Shown: positions 9,366 through 18,430, counted from the stretch's first letter. The stretch is DNA of 49,885 bases from Flavobacterium sp. HTF (GCF_003105115.1 NZ_QETH01000029.1:1-49885); one strand, 5' to 3'. Numbers and translations are program-made. The notes: a model not told the origin generated them from the sequence alone.

Positions 9366-9561
9366 TTTTTTTTTCGCCACAAATTCCACGAATTTCCACG
9401 AATCACTATATATATATAATATTAAATCCAGATTATAATTCGAGGAAATTCGTGAAATTCCTGGCTAAAAAGCTTTGTTGCTAAACCTACAAGGTTTTAA
9501 AAACCTTGCAGGAAGAAAAAAACTCAGTACCTTAGCGCCTTAGAACCTTAGTTGCTCAATA
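9366..9561. repeat. Intergenic repeat-bearing gap with two inverted repeats
   Basis: No gene is visible. The first half has an imperfect inverted repeat built on CACGAATTTCCACGAAT (about 9392-9408) and the complementary GAGGAAATTCGTGAAATTCC (about 9443-9462). The second half holds GGTTTTAAAAACC, a 13-base palindrome near 9492, and a triplicated CCTTAG run just before the methylase start. Such short phrases recur in Flavobacterium intergenic DNA. Confidence 0.6.
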
Positions 9562-10350
9562 ATGAAACAAATTACTTCAATACAAAATCCGTTTATAAAA
9601 TCTCTTGTTTTACTGCAGGAAAAAGCGAAAGCCAGAAAGCAAACCGGAACATTTTTGATTGAAGGATTACGTGAAATTTCACTAGCCATAAAAGGCGGTT
9701 ATGAAATAGAAACGGTGTTGTTTTTACCTGACTTAGTTTCTGAAACAGAAATCACTAATTTGATTAAATCTTCTTTTCAGTTGATTGAAATTAACAAAGA
9801 AGTTTACCAAAAACTGGCCTATCGCGACACAACCGAAGGAATTCTGGCTGTAGCCAAAACCAAATCGTTGCAATTATCAGATTTAAAATTATCTGAAAAC
9901 CCATTAATTTTAGTGGCTGAAGCTCCTGAGAAACCAGGAAATATTGGCGCACTTTTACGTACTGCCGATGCTGCCAATCTGGATGCCGTTTTGATAGCCA
10001 ACCCAAAAAGCGACTTATACAATCCGAATATTGTACGCTCAAGCGTTGGATGTCTTTTTACCAATCAAATTGCCACGGGAACTACGGCAGAAATCATTTC
10101 ATTTTTGAAAGAAAGAAAAATTGATTTCTATTGTGCTACATTACAGGATTCAACTTCCTATCATACCCAAAATTTTACTACTCCAACGGCTTTGGTTGTC
10201 GGAACAGAAGCGACAGGATTAACACAGGACTGGCGAGATGCTTCGACCCAAAACATTATCATTCCGATGCAGGGTGAAATCGACAGCATGAATGTTTCAG
10301 TTGCAGCAGCTATTTTAATTTTTGAAGCCAAACGTCAGAGAGGGTTTTAA
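9562..10350 (+). CDS. TrmH family (SpoU) RNA 2'-O-ribose methyltransferase
   Basis: A 262-residue SAM-dependent methyltransferase with a substrate-binding N-terminal domain (residues 1-90) and a SPOUT domain with all three motifs: motif 1 around EAPEKPGNIGALLRTADA (near residue 115), motif 2 VVGTEATGLT (near residue 212), and motif 3 IPMQGEIDSMNVSVAAAI (near residue 232). These form the knotted SAM site. The most likely target is 23S rRNA, as for RlmB-like proteins, but the exact nucleotide cannot be read from the sequence. The start ATG follows the CCTTAG repeats; a tandem heptamer array lies just after the gene. Confidence 0.92.
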   Translation: MKQITSIQNPFIKSLVLLQEKAKARKQTGTFLIEGLREISLAIKGGYEIETVLFLPDLVSETEITNLIKSSFQLIEINKEVYQKLAYRDTTEGILAVAKTKSLQLSDLKLSENPLILVAEAPEKPGNIGALLRTADAANLDAVLIANPKSDLYNPNIVRSSVGCLFTNQIATGTTAEIISFLKERKIDFYCATLQDSTSYHTQNFTTPTALVVGTEATGLTQDWRDASTQNIIIPMQGEIDSMNVSVAAAILIFEAKRQRGF

Positions 10351-10388
10351 TTTTTAGATTTTAGATTTAGTCCCGAAGCCTCGGGATT

Positions 10389-10469
10389 AGATTTTAGATT
10401 TTAGATTTTAGATTTTAGATTTTAGATTTTAGATTTTAGATTTTAGATTTTAGATTTTAGATTTTAGAT
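10389..10469. repeat. Tandem array of the heptamer AGATTTT, about 11.5 copies
   Basis: Eleven to twelve uninterrupted copies of a 7-base unit follow a short CCCGA/TCGGG palindrome (10371-10386). The same heptamer occurs as two more copies before the palindrome (10353-10368), so the palindrome looks inserted into the array. No reading frame uses the repeat. Copy number is likely to vary among strains. Confidence 0.95.
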
Positions 10470-10470
10470 A

Positions 10471-10503
10471 AAATTAAAAATCAGAGGTTCTGATTTTTAA
10501 TTT
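10471..10503. terminator. Bidirectional-looking hairpin after the heptamer array
   Basis: A perfect 14-bp stem, AAATTAAAAATCAG/CTGATTTTTAATTT, with loop AGGTT. Its upper part is AT-rich and its 3' arm gives a run of T. It probably ends the methylase transcript. Confidence 0.65.
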
Positions 10504-10738
10504 TCAACGTTTATTATCAGCATAACTATTAACATCATGCAACTTAGCAGACTGATATCCAATGGTATTTTTGTTCAAAGTAGAAATCAATTTACACCTG
10601 TAAAATTTTAGATATTGCATTCAAAAACCTAAACTCTAATCCCGTCACGATGATTCGGGATCGGGACTAAAATCAGCAATCATTTCCCTTGTGTATGTTG
10701 CAACTTATTCCTATTTTTAGTACTTGAACTATGCCGTT
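10504..10738. other. Gap before relA without a supported gene
   Basis: It contains a CCCG/CGGG palindrome (ATCCCG at about 10640, CGGGAT at about 10657) and a 24-codon ORF from 10537 that I do not support. A weak TAnnTTT-like element lies at about 10712. I see nothing else. Confidence 0.5.
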
Positions 10739-12958
10739 ATGACTGAAATAGATATTGAAAAAGAAAACAAAGCAATTGCGCAGGAATACAAAGAATTACT
10801 TCGAATTAGCTACCAGACTTTATCGCCCGCTGACAAAAAACTAATCAGAAAAGCTTTTGATGTAGCGGTTGATGCGCACAAAGAGCAACGTCGCAAATCC
10901 GGAGAAGCCTATATATTTCATCCTATTGCAGTTGCAAAAATTGTTGCTTCCGAAATTGGTTTGGGAGCGACCTCTATTGCTGCGGCCTTACTTCATGATG
11001 TTGTAGAAGACACTCCCGTTACGGTGGAAGAAATTGAGCGTTTATTTAATCCAAAAGTAGCGCAGCTGGTTGAAGGGCTGACCAAAATTTCATTGGTTCA
11101 GAAAGATTTGAATGCTTCTATGCAGGCAGAAAATTTCAGAAAAATGATTCTGACACTGAATGATGATGTTCGTGTAATTTTGATAAAACTGGCCGATCGT
11201 CTGCATAATATGCAAACGATGGATTCTATGGCAGAATACAAACAAACCAAAATTGCTTCTGAAACTTTATACATTTATGCTCCCCTTGCCCATCGTCTGG
11301 GACTTTACAACATTAAAACCAAACTAGAAGATTTAGGATTAAAATATACTGAACCTGCCGTCTATGATGACATTGTAAGTAAAATCAGGGAGACCAAAGA
11401 AGAACAGGATGCTTATATAAAAGATATTTCAGATGTCTTAAAAAAATCTTTAGACAAAGAAAACATAGATTACATCATAAAAGGAAGACCAAAATCTATT
11501 TATTCGATTCGTCGAAAAATGCGTGCTCAAAACGTAAGTTTTGATGAAGTTTATGACAAATTCGCCCTTAGGATTGTTTACAAATCAGATCCTCACGACG
11601 AAAAATTCGTTGCCTGGAAAATATATTCCATCGTAACCGATCATTACAGACCGAGTCCGAGCCGTTTGCGTGACTGGATTTCATCTCCAAAATCAACCGG
11701 TTATGAAGCTTTGCACATTACCGTAATGGGACCAAAAGGCCGTTGGGTAGAAGTTCAGGTTCGAAGCGAACGAATGGATGAAATTGCCGAAAAAGGATAT
11801 GCTGCACATTATAAATACAAAAATGGCGCGACCGAAGAAAGTGGTCTGGATGTATGGCTGAATTTACTCCGCGAAGCGTTGGAAAATCAGGAAACAAATG
11901 CAGTTGATTTTGTGGAAGATTTTAAAATGAATTTATATTCAAAAGAAATCTTCGTTTTTACCCCGAAAGGAGAAATCAAATCACTCCCAAAAGGCGCAAC
12001 TTCTCTCGATTTTGCTTTCAGTATTCACTCAGAAATCGGAATCAAAACAAGAGGGACACGTGTAAACGGTCGTCTTGTTCCATTAAATCATGAACTTAAA
12101 AGTGGCGATCAGGTTGAAGTTATTACTTCTCAAAATCAAAAACCAACAGTAAACTGGCTTGAATATGTAACTACTTCAAGAGCAAAAAACAAGATTAAAA
12201 ACGTTCTTAACGAGAACACCAAAAAAATTGCCGAAGAAGGAAAAGAATTACTTACCAGAAAGCTAAAGCATTTAAAAATAACAATCAACGAACAGGTTAT
12301 CAATGAGTTGGTAAATTTCTTCAAACTAAAAACAAGTTTAGACTTATTTTTCAGAGTTGGAATTGGAGCTATTGAAAACCAGCAGTTAAAGGATTATGCG
12401 GCGCAAAAAGGCAATACGTTTATCAATTTCTTTAAAAATAAAATTAAGCGAAATAAAGATACTGCTGCCGAAGACATTCATAAACCAGTCATCAGCAGTA
12501 ATTATGATATGTTGGTTTTTGGAACCGAACATGACAAACTTGATTATAAACTTTCGCAATGTTGTAACCCAATTCCCGGAGACGATGTTTTTGGTTTTGT
12601 AACTATAAATGAAGGAATTAAAGTTCATAAAAAAGATTGTCCGAATGCAATCGGAATGCAGTCAAATTATGCTTATCGTATCATGAGTGCCAAATGGATT
12701 GATTCGTCCCAGGAAGAATTCAAAGCCATTATCAATATTACCGGAATGGATGTTTTGGGTTTAACGAACCAATTGACACGAGTAATTTCGAACAATATGA
12801 GCGTAAATATCCAGAGTATTTCTTTGAGTACTGATGCGGGAATTTTTCATGGTCAGATTGCGGTAATTGTAAAAAATAATACCATTCTGAAGAAAATGAT
12901 CAATGCTATCAAGAAAATTGACGGTGTCGACAAAGTAACAAGAGAATACAGAACATAA
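10739..12958 (+). CDS. Bifunctional (p)ppGpp synthetase/hydrolase, RelA/SpoT family
   Basis: A 739-residue protein, full length for a long RSH enzyme. Domains in order: HD hydrolase (about 45-195) with AALLHDVVEDTPV and KLADRLHNMQT; synthetase (about 240-355) with KGRPKSIYSIRRKM, YDKFALRIVY, TGYEALHITV and VEVQVRSERMDEIAE; TGS (about 390-455); helical and zinc-finger-like region (CCNPIPGDD); ACT (about 660-735). Both catalytic halves retain their key residues, so it should both make and degrade (p)ppGpp. I start at ATG 10739, since a TTG five codons upstream adds nothing conserved. Cytoplasmic regulator of starvation responses. Confidence 0.96.
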   Translation: MTEIDIEKENKAIAQEYKELLRISYQTLSPADKKLIRKAFDVAVDAHKEQRRKSGEAYIFHPIAVAKIVASEIGLGATSIAAALLHDVVEDTPVTVEEIERLFNPKVAQLVEGLTKISLVQKDLNASMQAENFRKMILTLNDDVRVILIKLADRLHNMQTMDSMAEYKQTKIASETLYIYAPLAHRLGLYNIKTKLEDLGLKYTEPAVYDDIVSKIRETKEEQDAYIKDISDVLKKSLDKENIDYIIKGRPKSIYSIRRKMRAQNVSFDEVYDKFALRIVYKSDPHDEKFVAWKIYSIVTDHYRPSPSRLRDWISSPKSTGYEALHITVMGPKGRWVEVQVRSERMDEIAEKGYAAHYKYKNGATEESGLDVWLNLLREALENQETNAVDFVEDFKMNLYSKEIFVFTPKGEIKSLPKGATSLDFAFSIHSEIGIKTRGTRVNGRLVPLNHELKSGDQVEVITSQNQKPTVNWLEYVTTSRAKNKIKNVLNENTKKIAEEGKELLTRKLKHLKITINEQVINELVNFFKLKTSLDLFFRVGIGAIENQQLKDYAAQKGNTFINFFKNKIKRNKDTAAEDIHKPVISSNYDMLVFGTEHDKLDYKLSQCCNPIPGDDVFGFVTINEGIKVHKKDCPNAIGMQSNYAYRIMSAKWIDSSQEEFKAIINITGMDVLGLTNQLTRVISNNMSVNIQSISLSTDAGIFHGQIAVIVKNNTILKKMINAIKKIDGVDKVTREYRT

Positions 12959-12973
12959 TTTTTAGGATTAATT

Positions 12974-13516
12974 ATGAAAAATGATTCTTTGGAAATCCCA
13001 ATATTAAAATTTGATGAAGACGGAAGGCTTATAATTGCCGCATCTGAATCTTCTTCTAAATATGATTTCGATTTCTTTCAGGGAAAATCTACTATCCAGA
13101 ACAAAAAATTAAAAAAACGTTTTGCCAATTGTACCGAATGGATTGAATTTCCGTCAACGCAGGAGATGTATAAGGTTTTGAACGGAATTGGCAATATCGA
13201 TAATTTTCTTGCGACTTTTGATGGTGAACCCTTTGAGGGAATGACCGTTCGTTTGTTTAACCCTGCAACAAAATTGTGGAGTATTTATTGGTCAGATTCC
13301 AATACAGGGGTTTTAGACAGACCAGTTGTTGGTTCTTTTGAAAATAACGTCGGGCATTTTTTCTCAGAAGACATTTTTGAAGGAAGAGATGTAATACAGG
13401 TTTTCAGATGGGATGCCAGAGACCAAAAAAATCCGGTATGGAGCCAGGCGATGAGCGACGATAAAGGAAAAAACTGGGAATGGAACTGGTATATGTTTAT
13501 GACCAAAACCGAATAA
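12974..13516 (+). CDS. Conserved protein of unknown function, DUF1579-like
   Basis: A 180-residue cytoplasmic protein. The pattern YDFDFFQGKSTIQNKKLKKR, then CTEWIEF, GIGNIDNF, VRLFNPATKLWSIYWSD and a tryptophan-rich end is that of a widespread lipocalin-like family often labelled DUF1579 or hypothetical. It is a beta-rich small-molecule-binding fold by inference only. It starts 15 bases after the relA stop, so it is probably cotranscribed. No catalytic residues are evident. Confidence 0.8.
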   Translation: MKNDSLEIPILKFDEDGRLIIAASESSSKYDFDFFQGKSTIQNKKLKKRFANCTEWIEFPSTQEMYKVLNGIGNIDNFLATFDGEPFEGMTVRLFNPATKLWSIYWSDSNTGVLDRPVVGSFENNVGHFFSEDIFEGRDVIQVFRWDARDQKNPVWSQAMSDDKGKNWEWNWYMFMTKTE

Positions 13517-13702
13517 ATATTTTGTTAGTTTTATCTCAAATAAAAATAAATATGTTAATAAAGTAACGTGTAACAGATAAACAAAATGTATTGCAAAACC
13601 CATAAAACAAAAGTGTTGGCAATACCAAAATCGAGCTTCGAAAGTTAAACTTTGAACCTTAAACTTTTATTCATTAAAATAAAAATTTATCTTTGCCAGA
13701 TT
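13517..13702. other. Gap before the Fur-family gene
   Basis: No gene is supported. The gap is AT-rich and ends with the -7 motif described separately. No clear terminator was found after the DUF1579-like gene. Confidence 0.4.
13688..13695 (+). promoter_or_regulatory. -7 promoter element TATCTTTG before the Fur-family gene
   Basis: A perfect Bacteroidota TAnnTTTG box. Transcription would begin close to 13702, next to the ATG at 13703, which gives a nearly leaderless mRNA and supports that start over the TTG at 13652. No clear -33 TTTG is visible. Confidence 0.65.
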
Positions 13703-14161
13703 ATGACACTAATTTCAACTGACAATACTAAAAATCAAGAAATTGTAAAAAATGTTTTTACAATGTATCTTGAGCAGAAAGGACATCGTAAAACTCCTGA
13801 GCGTTATGCTATTCTTCAGGAAATTTATGATAGTGAAGAGCATTTTGATATAGAAAACCTTTATATCAAAATGAAAAACAAAAACTATCGTGTAAGTAGA
13901 GCAACTTTATACAACACGATCGAGTTATTGTTAGACTGCGCCCTGGTTCGAAAACATCAATTTGGGCAAAATCAGGCTTACTACGAGAAATCTTATTTTG
14001 ATAAGCAGCACGATCACATTATCATGACAGATTCCGGAGAAGTAATTGAGTTTTGCGACCCAAGAATTCAGACCATCAAAAAAACAATCGAGGAAATATT
14101 TGACATTGAGATTACCAATCACTCATTGTATTTCTACGGTAACAAGAAACAAAATCAATAA
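13703..14161 (+). CDS. Fur family transcriptional regulator
   Basis: A 152-residue protein with a winged-helix DNA-binding domain (about 20-90: [32 protein letters not shown]) and a C-terminal dimerisation and metal region with the HDHIIM cluster. The typical CxxC zinc motifs are missing from the C-terminus, so it is a variant Fur/PerR/Zur-type protein and the metal sensed is uncertain. The ATG at 13703 directly follows a promoter box; the TTG 17 codons upstream is unlikely. It is 93 bases before purA, with no terminator seen between, so partial cotranscription is possible. Confidence 0.9.
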   Translation: MTLISTDNTKNQEIVKNVFTMYLEQKGHRKTPERYAILQEIYDSEEHFDIENLYIKMKNKNYRVSRATLYNTIELLLDCALVRKHQFGQNQAYYEKSYFDKQHDHIIMTDSGEVIEFCDPRIQTIKKTIEEIFDIEITNHSLYFYGNKKQNQ

Positions 14162-14254
14162 TCCGGAAGGAGAATTATTCAAAAAATAAAAAAGAAAATT
14201 AACTACATTAATCAGTAGGACGACTTAGATTGTCCCAACGCAAATTAAAACAGA

Positions 14255-15526
14255 ATGACCGTAGATTTATTACTAGGATTACAATGGGGAGATGAAGGTA
14301 AAGGAAAAATTGTAGACGTACTTACCTCAAATTATGATATTATTGCACGTTTTCAGGGAGGACCAAATGCAGGACATACATTAGAATTTGACGGAATCAA
14401 ACACGTACTTAGAACTATTCCTTCAGGAATTTTCCATAAAAATTCAGTAAATATCATCGGAAATGGTGTTGTAATTGACCCGGTAGTTTTTCAGAAAGAA
14501 ATTGAAGGTTTAGAAAAATTCAATCTTGATATTAAAAATAAATTAATCATTTCAAGAAAAGCGCATTTAATTTTGCCAACTCACCGTTTGCTTGATGCAG
14601 CTTCTGAAGCTTCTAAAGGAAAAGCAAAAATTGGTTCTACTCTTAAAGGAATCGGACCAACTTATATGGACAAAACAGGTAGAAACGGTTTACGTGTTGG
14701 AGATATTGAATTAGAAGACTTTAAAGATCGTTACAGAGCTTTGGCTGACAAACATGAAGCAATGATTGCTTTTTATGATGTAGCGATTCAATATAATTTA
14801 GCAGAACTTGAAAAAGAGTTTTTTGAAGCTATCGAAGAATTGAAAAAACTGGATTTTATTGACAGTGAAGAATATATATACCAGGCTCAAAAAGCAAACA
14901 AATCTATTTTGTGCGAAGGTGCCCAGGGTTCTTTATTAGATGTAGATTTCGGAACGTATCCTTTTGTAACTTCATCAAATACTACTGCTGCAGGAGCTTG
15001 TACAGGTTTAGGAATTGCTCCTAACAAGATCAAAGAAGTTTACGGAATTTTTAAAGCTTACGTTACACGTGTAGGTAGCGGACCTTTCCCAACGGAGCTT
15101 TTTGACGAAGTTGGTGCTACAATGGCAAGAGTGGGTAACGAATTTGGATCTGTAACAGGAAGACAAAGACGTTGCGGCTGGTTAGACTTAGTAGCTTTAA
15201 AATATGCTATTCAGGTAAATGGTGTTACGCAGTTAATGATGATGAAAGGCGATGTTCTTTCTGGTTTTGAAACTTTAAAAGTGTGTACGGAGTACAACTA
15301 CAAAGGTCAAAATATTGCTCACTTTCCTTATAATATCGAACCTGAAAACGTAACTCCGGTTTACAAAGAATTTAAAGGTTGGAAAGCAGACTTAACCGGA
15401 TTGACAACGTACGATCAGTTACCAATTGAGCTAAAAGAATATATCGAATTTATTGAGAAAGAAGTTGAAGTGCCAATCAAAATTGTATCGGTTGGACCAG
15501 ACAGAAAGCAAACTATAACAAAATAA
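14255..15526 (+). CDS. purA: Adenylosuccinate synthetase
   Basis: A 423-residue enzyme of normal length that joins IMP and aspartate using GTP, the first committed step to AMP. Motifs seen: WGDEGKGKIVD P-loop (near residue 10), FQGGPNAGHT, IGSTLKGIGPTYMDK, CEGAQGSLLDVDFGTYPFVT, and VTGRQRRCGWLDL. All are canonical. It ends in a strong hairpin terminator, so it forms a unit with, at most, the Fur-family gene upstream. Together with guaB in this window it marks both arms leaving IMP. Confidence 0.98.
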   Translation: MTVDLLLGLQWGDEGKGKIVDVLTSNYDIIARFQGGPNAGHTLEFDGIKHVLRTIPSGIFHKNSVNIIGNGVVIDPVVFQKEIEGLEKFNLDIKNKLIISRKAHLILPTHRLLDAASEASKGKAKIGSTLKGIGPTYMDKTGRNGLRVGDIELEDFKDRYRALADKHEAMIAFYDVAIQYNLAELEKEFFEAIEELKKLDFIDSEEYIYQAQKANKSILCEGAQGSLLDVDFGTYPFVTSSNTTAAGACTGLGIAPNKIKEVYGIFKAYVTRVGSGPFPTELFDEVGATMARVGNEFGSVTGRQRRCGWLDLVALKYAIQVNGVTQLMMMKGDVLSGFETLKVCTEYNYKGQNIAHFPYNIEPENVTPVYKEFKGWKADLTGLTTYDQLPIELKEYIEFIEKEVEVPIKIVSVGPDRKQTITK

Positions 15527-15533
15527 CATTCTA

Positions 15534-15563
15534 AACGCTCTGATAATCAGAGCGTTTTTTTTT
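15534..15563 (+). terminator. Intrinsic terminator after purA
   Basis: A perfect 10-bp stem, AACGCTCTGA/TCAGAGCGTT, with loop TAA, followed by nine T. A textbook rho-independent terminator. Confidence 0.93.
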
Positions 15564-15575
15564 ACAATATTTATC

Positions 15576-16160
15576 ATGAGAAAAAATCCTGAAATTGAAA
15601 TTAAAGAGACTAAGTTACTATCAGACAATTGGTATGTATTGAACAAAGTTACCTTTAATTATAAAAAAGAAAACCAGCCAGCAGAATCACACATTCGTGA
15701 AGTGTATGATCGCGGAAACGGAGCCGGAATTTTACTTTACAATACGGTTAAAAAAACAGTTATCCTAACGAGACAATTTCGCTTGCCGACTTTCCTGAAC
15801 GGAAACAAAACCGGAATGATGATCGAGGTTTGCGCAGGTCTTTTGGATAAAGATAATGCTGAGCAGGCCATCATTCGTGAAACTGAAGAAGAAACAGGTT
15901 ATCGCCTAAATAAGGTTCAGAAAGTGATCGAAACCTATATGTCCCCTGGATCTGTAACGGAGATTTTGTATCTTTTCGTTGGTGAATATGAGGAAAGTAT
16001 GAAAGTAAGTGAAGGCGGCGGATTAGATGCTGAACAGGAAAACATTGAAGTTCTTGAATATACCTTTGAAGAAGCTTATGCCATGATTGAATCCGGTGAG
16101 ATTACAGACGCCAAAACTATTTTATTATTACAGCACACGAAAATAAAGGGATTGATTTAA
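15576..16160 (+). CDS. nudK: Nudix hydrolase, GDP-mannose pyrophosphatase-like (NudK)
   Basis: A 194-residue cytoplasmic enzyme. The Nudix box is the shortened form of NudK, with GLLDKDNAEQAIIRETEEET near residue 92 (one residue shorter than the canonical box before Arg-Glu). QFRLPTFLNG and YMSPGSVTEILYLF match the ADP-ribose/GDP-mannose subfamily. It probably hydrolyses GDP-mannose or a similar nucleotide sugar. It starts 12 bases after the purA terminator and is followed 16 bases later by an unknown gene, likely in one transcript. Good support for the family, moderate support for the substrate. Confidence 0.85.
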   Translation: MRKNPEIEIKETKLLSDNWYVLNKVTFNYKKENQPAESHIREVYDRGNGAGILLYNTVKKTVILTRQFRLPTFLNGNKTGMMIEVCAGLLDKDNAEQAIIRETEEETGYRLNKVQKVIETYMSPGSVTEILYLFVGEYEESMKVSEGGGLDAEQENIEVLEYTFEEAYAMIESGEITDAKTILLLQHTKIKGLI

Positions 16161-16176
16161 AAAACCAACCATATTA

Positions 16177-16746
16177 ATGAGCCAAACCCAAAAAATTAAT
16201 ATCTGGCAAGAATTTGCCAAAGAAACCAATGGAATTTTTACCGAAGGATATTCCTGGAATTCTGATTCAACAACAATTGAATATAAACAATGGAAAATCA
16301 TTTTTGATAACTATACTTTATGGTCTGGAAAATACAGCACTGAAATGACTCGTATTGTTGTCCCAATTGTTTTGAGTGATAATTTTAAGTTTGAAATTTA
16401 CAATGAAGGCTTTATCAGGAAAATTGAAAAGTTTTTTGGAGGACAAGATATAGAAACTGGAAATTCAGATTTTGACAAAGCTTTTACAATAAAAAGTAAC
16501 AATGAATTTAAAATAAAAACTTTACTCAGAAATAAAAAACTTAGGGACTTAATCCGATCTCAAAAAATTATCAATATTCAAGTTTGCAATAACAAAGGTA
16601 TTTGGGAAGAAGAGCTTCCAAAGGGAGAATTTGAATTATCTTATTTTGCAGATGGGGAAATTGATGATATTAAGACTTTAAAGTCATTACTTCTTCTTTT
16701 TAATCTAATACTTGATCAGTTATTTCAAATGAACTCAATTCAATAA
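16177..16746 (+). CDS. Conserved hypothetical protein
   Basis: A 189-residue cytoplasmic protein with no signal peptide or membrane segment. It contains NSDFDKAFTIKSNNEFKIK, a phrase similar to the C-terminal part of DUF3137-type proteins, within an otherwise alpha/beta chain; the C-terminus is a hydrophobic helix (LKSLLLLFNLILDQLF). I do not recognise a function. It follows the Nudix gene by 16 bases in the same direction. Confidence 0.75.
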   Translation: MSQTQKINIWQEFAKETNGIFTEGYSWNSDSTTIEYKQWKIIFDNYTLWSGKYSTEMTRIVVPIVLSDNFKFEIYNEGFIRKIEKFFGGQDIETGNSDFDKAFTIKSNNEFKIKTLLRNKKLRDLIRSQKIINIQVCNNKGIWEEELPKGEFELSYFADGEIDDIKTLKSLLLLFNLILDQLFQMNSIQ

Positions 16747-16833
16747 AATGCAAATCAAATAAATAATTTAAAAAATTCTATAAAAGTATTTCGATGTAAA
16801 AAATAGACCTTTATGATATCAAATAATATCATT

Positions 16834-17724
16834 ATGAAAAAACTATATTACACATCGAACGCCTTGCTAATTTTAGTTTTAGTTTTATTGGTTTCCTGTA
16901 ATAATCAAAATAAGACTGAAAAAAATGAGCCAAAAATAAAAGCCAAAGAACACAAAAAAATTGAATACAAAAAGCCTGCTTCTGTTTCTTATCATTTTGA
17001 AAAAACAAAAGAATGGCTAAAAACAAATGAAGCTGACAGCAGCAAAGCCAGCATTGTTTATGCAATAAACCGAACAGACAAAGCTAATCTTGCAAAAAAG
17101 GACTCTATTGTAGTTCCTGAGGATTTTAGCGGGGATTTAGTTTATTATCTTCCTTTTCCAATTCATGTTACTGCTTTAGAAGATGTTTCTAAAGTTCTTA
17201 TTTTCTCCTATCCTACCCAGACTTTTGCCGCTTATGAAAACGGAGAATTAGTTTATACCGGTCCAACAAATATGGGAAGAAAAAAAGACCAAACACCAAC
17301 AGGCTTATTCTTTACCAACTGGAAAGCGGAGAAAACAACCAGTACTTTTAATGATGAATGGGACTTAAAATGGAATTTCAATATAGAAAACAAACTTGGA
17401 GTTGGTTTTCACCAATATGAATTACCGGGTTATCCGGCATCGCATTCCTGCCTTAGACTTCTTGAAAAAGATGCAAAATACTTATATAAATGGGCTGATG
17501 AATGGATTTTAAAAGATAAAGAAAATGTAAAAGTAAAAGGAACTCCGGTTATAGTTTTTGGAAGCTATAATTTTGACGGCCCAAAACCATGGTATGATTT
17601 GGTCAAAGATCCTAAAGCTTTAGACATTTCTGAATCTGAAATTGAAACTCAGGTAAAACCTTTCCTAAAACAGATATTAGACAATCAAAATATCAGAGAA
17701 ACAGATCAGACAACTACTAAATAA
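16834..17724 (+). CDS. L,D-transpeptidase (YkuD) lipoprotein
   Basis: A 296-residue lipoprotein: signal peptide MKKLYYTSNALLILVLVLL with lipobox VSCN, so Cys is near residue 23. A YkuD-type catalytic domain spans about residues 120-250, with the histidine of GFHQYELPG at residue 193 and the catalytic Cys206 in SHSCLRL. The usual SHGC signature reads SHSC here, a Gly to Ser change. Such enzymes cross-link or anchor to peptidoglycan in the periplasm. I start at ATG 16834, which gives a proper lipoprotein signal, rather than at 16813. A GU-rich terminator follows. Confidence 0.88.
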   Translation: MKKLYYTSNALLILVLVLLVSCNNQNKTEKNEPKIKAKEHKKIEYKKPASVSYHFEKTKEWLKTNEADSSKASIVYAINRTDKANLAKKDSIVVPEDFSGDLVYYLPFPIHVTALEDVSKVLIFSYPTQTFAAYENGELVYTGPTNMGRKKDQTPTGLFFTNWKAEKTTSTFNDEWDLKWNFNIENKLGVGFHQYELPGYPASHSCLRLLEKDAKYLYKWADEWILKDKENVKVKGTPVIVFGSYNFDGPKPWYDLVKDPKALDISESEIETQVKPFLKQILDNQNIRETDQTTTK

Positions 17725-17748
17725 ACTATATTATTTCTTTCCTGAAAA

Positions 17749-17784
17749 ACAGCCGGCACAATCAAATTGTGTTGGTTGTTTTTG
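17749..17784 (+). terminator. Terminator after the L,D-transpeptidase gene
   Basis: A 14-bp stem including G-U pairs, ACAGCCGGCACAAT with ATTGTGTTGGTTGT and loop CAA, followed by a T-rich tract. Confidence 0.8.
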
Positions 17785-17924
17785 TTTTTAATACAAGAAA
17801 AAAAGAGAATTTTAAAGAAAGTTAATCTGATTTTTAGGGTAATCTTTTTATAAATTTCTTATTTTCGTTTAGAAAAATCTCTCCTCTAAAATAGTTGAGA
17901 AATAAAAATCAAAACCGATATACA

Positions 17925-18425
17925 ATGTCAAAGAAATTTATCCTCCTGTTCTTTCTATCAAGTCTTTTTGCAATTGGACAAACCAAGAAGGCTTCAAAAT
18001 TAGAAACGTATACCAGCCGAAAAGAAATTTATGAAATAAAATACAATCCTGAAAAATGGATTTTGACCGAGACCTCTGACTGGGATGTACAATTTCACGA
18101 CAAATACAATTTGGTTAATGCTTACTTTATTGAATATGATTATTTCATTACAGATAAAAAGCTTAAAAGCACAATTGAAGACGAATACAAAGAGTTTGGT
18201 AAAATCAAAAACCTTAAGATTACCAAAAAGAAAATAAACGATTTAACCGTTAATTATTTTGAATGTGAATTAGATTACAACGATATGTTATATAAATATC
18301 AGGGATTTATCTACAACGGAAAAGGTGGTTCAATCCAAATGCAATATGGCGCACAGGCAGAAGCACTGGAGCAAAATCAGGATATTATTGACGAATTGAA
18401 TAATGGAATTTCGATCATAAAATAA
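17925..18425 (+). CDS. Secreted protein of unknown function
   Basis: A 166-residue protein with a Sec signal peptide (MSKKFILLFFLSSLFAIGQT, cleavage near residue 19). The mature part alternates strands with charged loops (YTSRKEIYEIKYNPEKWIL, VQFHDKYNLVNAYFIEYDYF), a pattern seen in small periplasmic proteins of PsbP/DUF1795-like type, but I cannot assign a family with certainty. The ATG at 17925 gives a clean signal peptide; a TTG at 17895 is open but adds ten polar residues. A terminator follows directly. Confidence 0.78.
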   Translation: MSKKFILLFFLSSLFAIGQTKKASKLETYTSRKEIYEIKYNPEKWILTETSDWDVQFHDKYNLVNAYFIEYDYFITDKKLKSTIEDEYKEFGKIKNLKITKKKINDLTVNYFECELDYNDMLYKYQGFIYNGKGGSIQMQYGAQAEALEQNQDIIDELNNGISIIK

Positions 18426-18430
18426 ATTAA

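Noticed and set aside
10389..10469. Heptamer array as a CRISPR array
   Set aside because: There are no unique spacers, the unit is 7 bases, and no cas gene is present.
10537..10611. A 24-codon ORF before relA
   Set aside because: Too short, no promoter or conservation evidence, and it sits among repeats.
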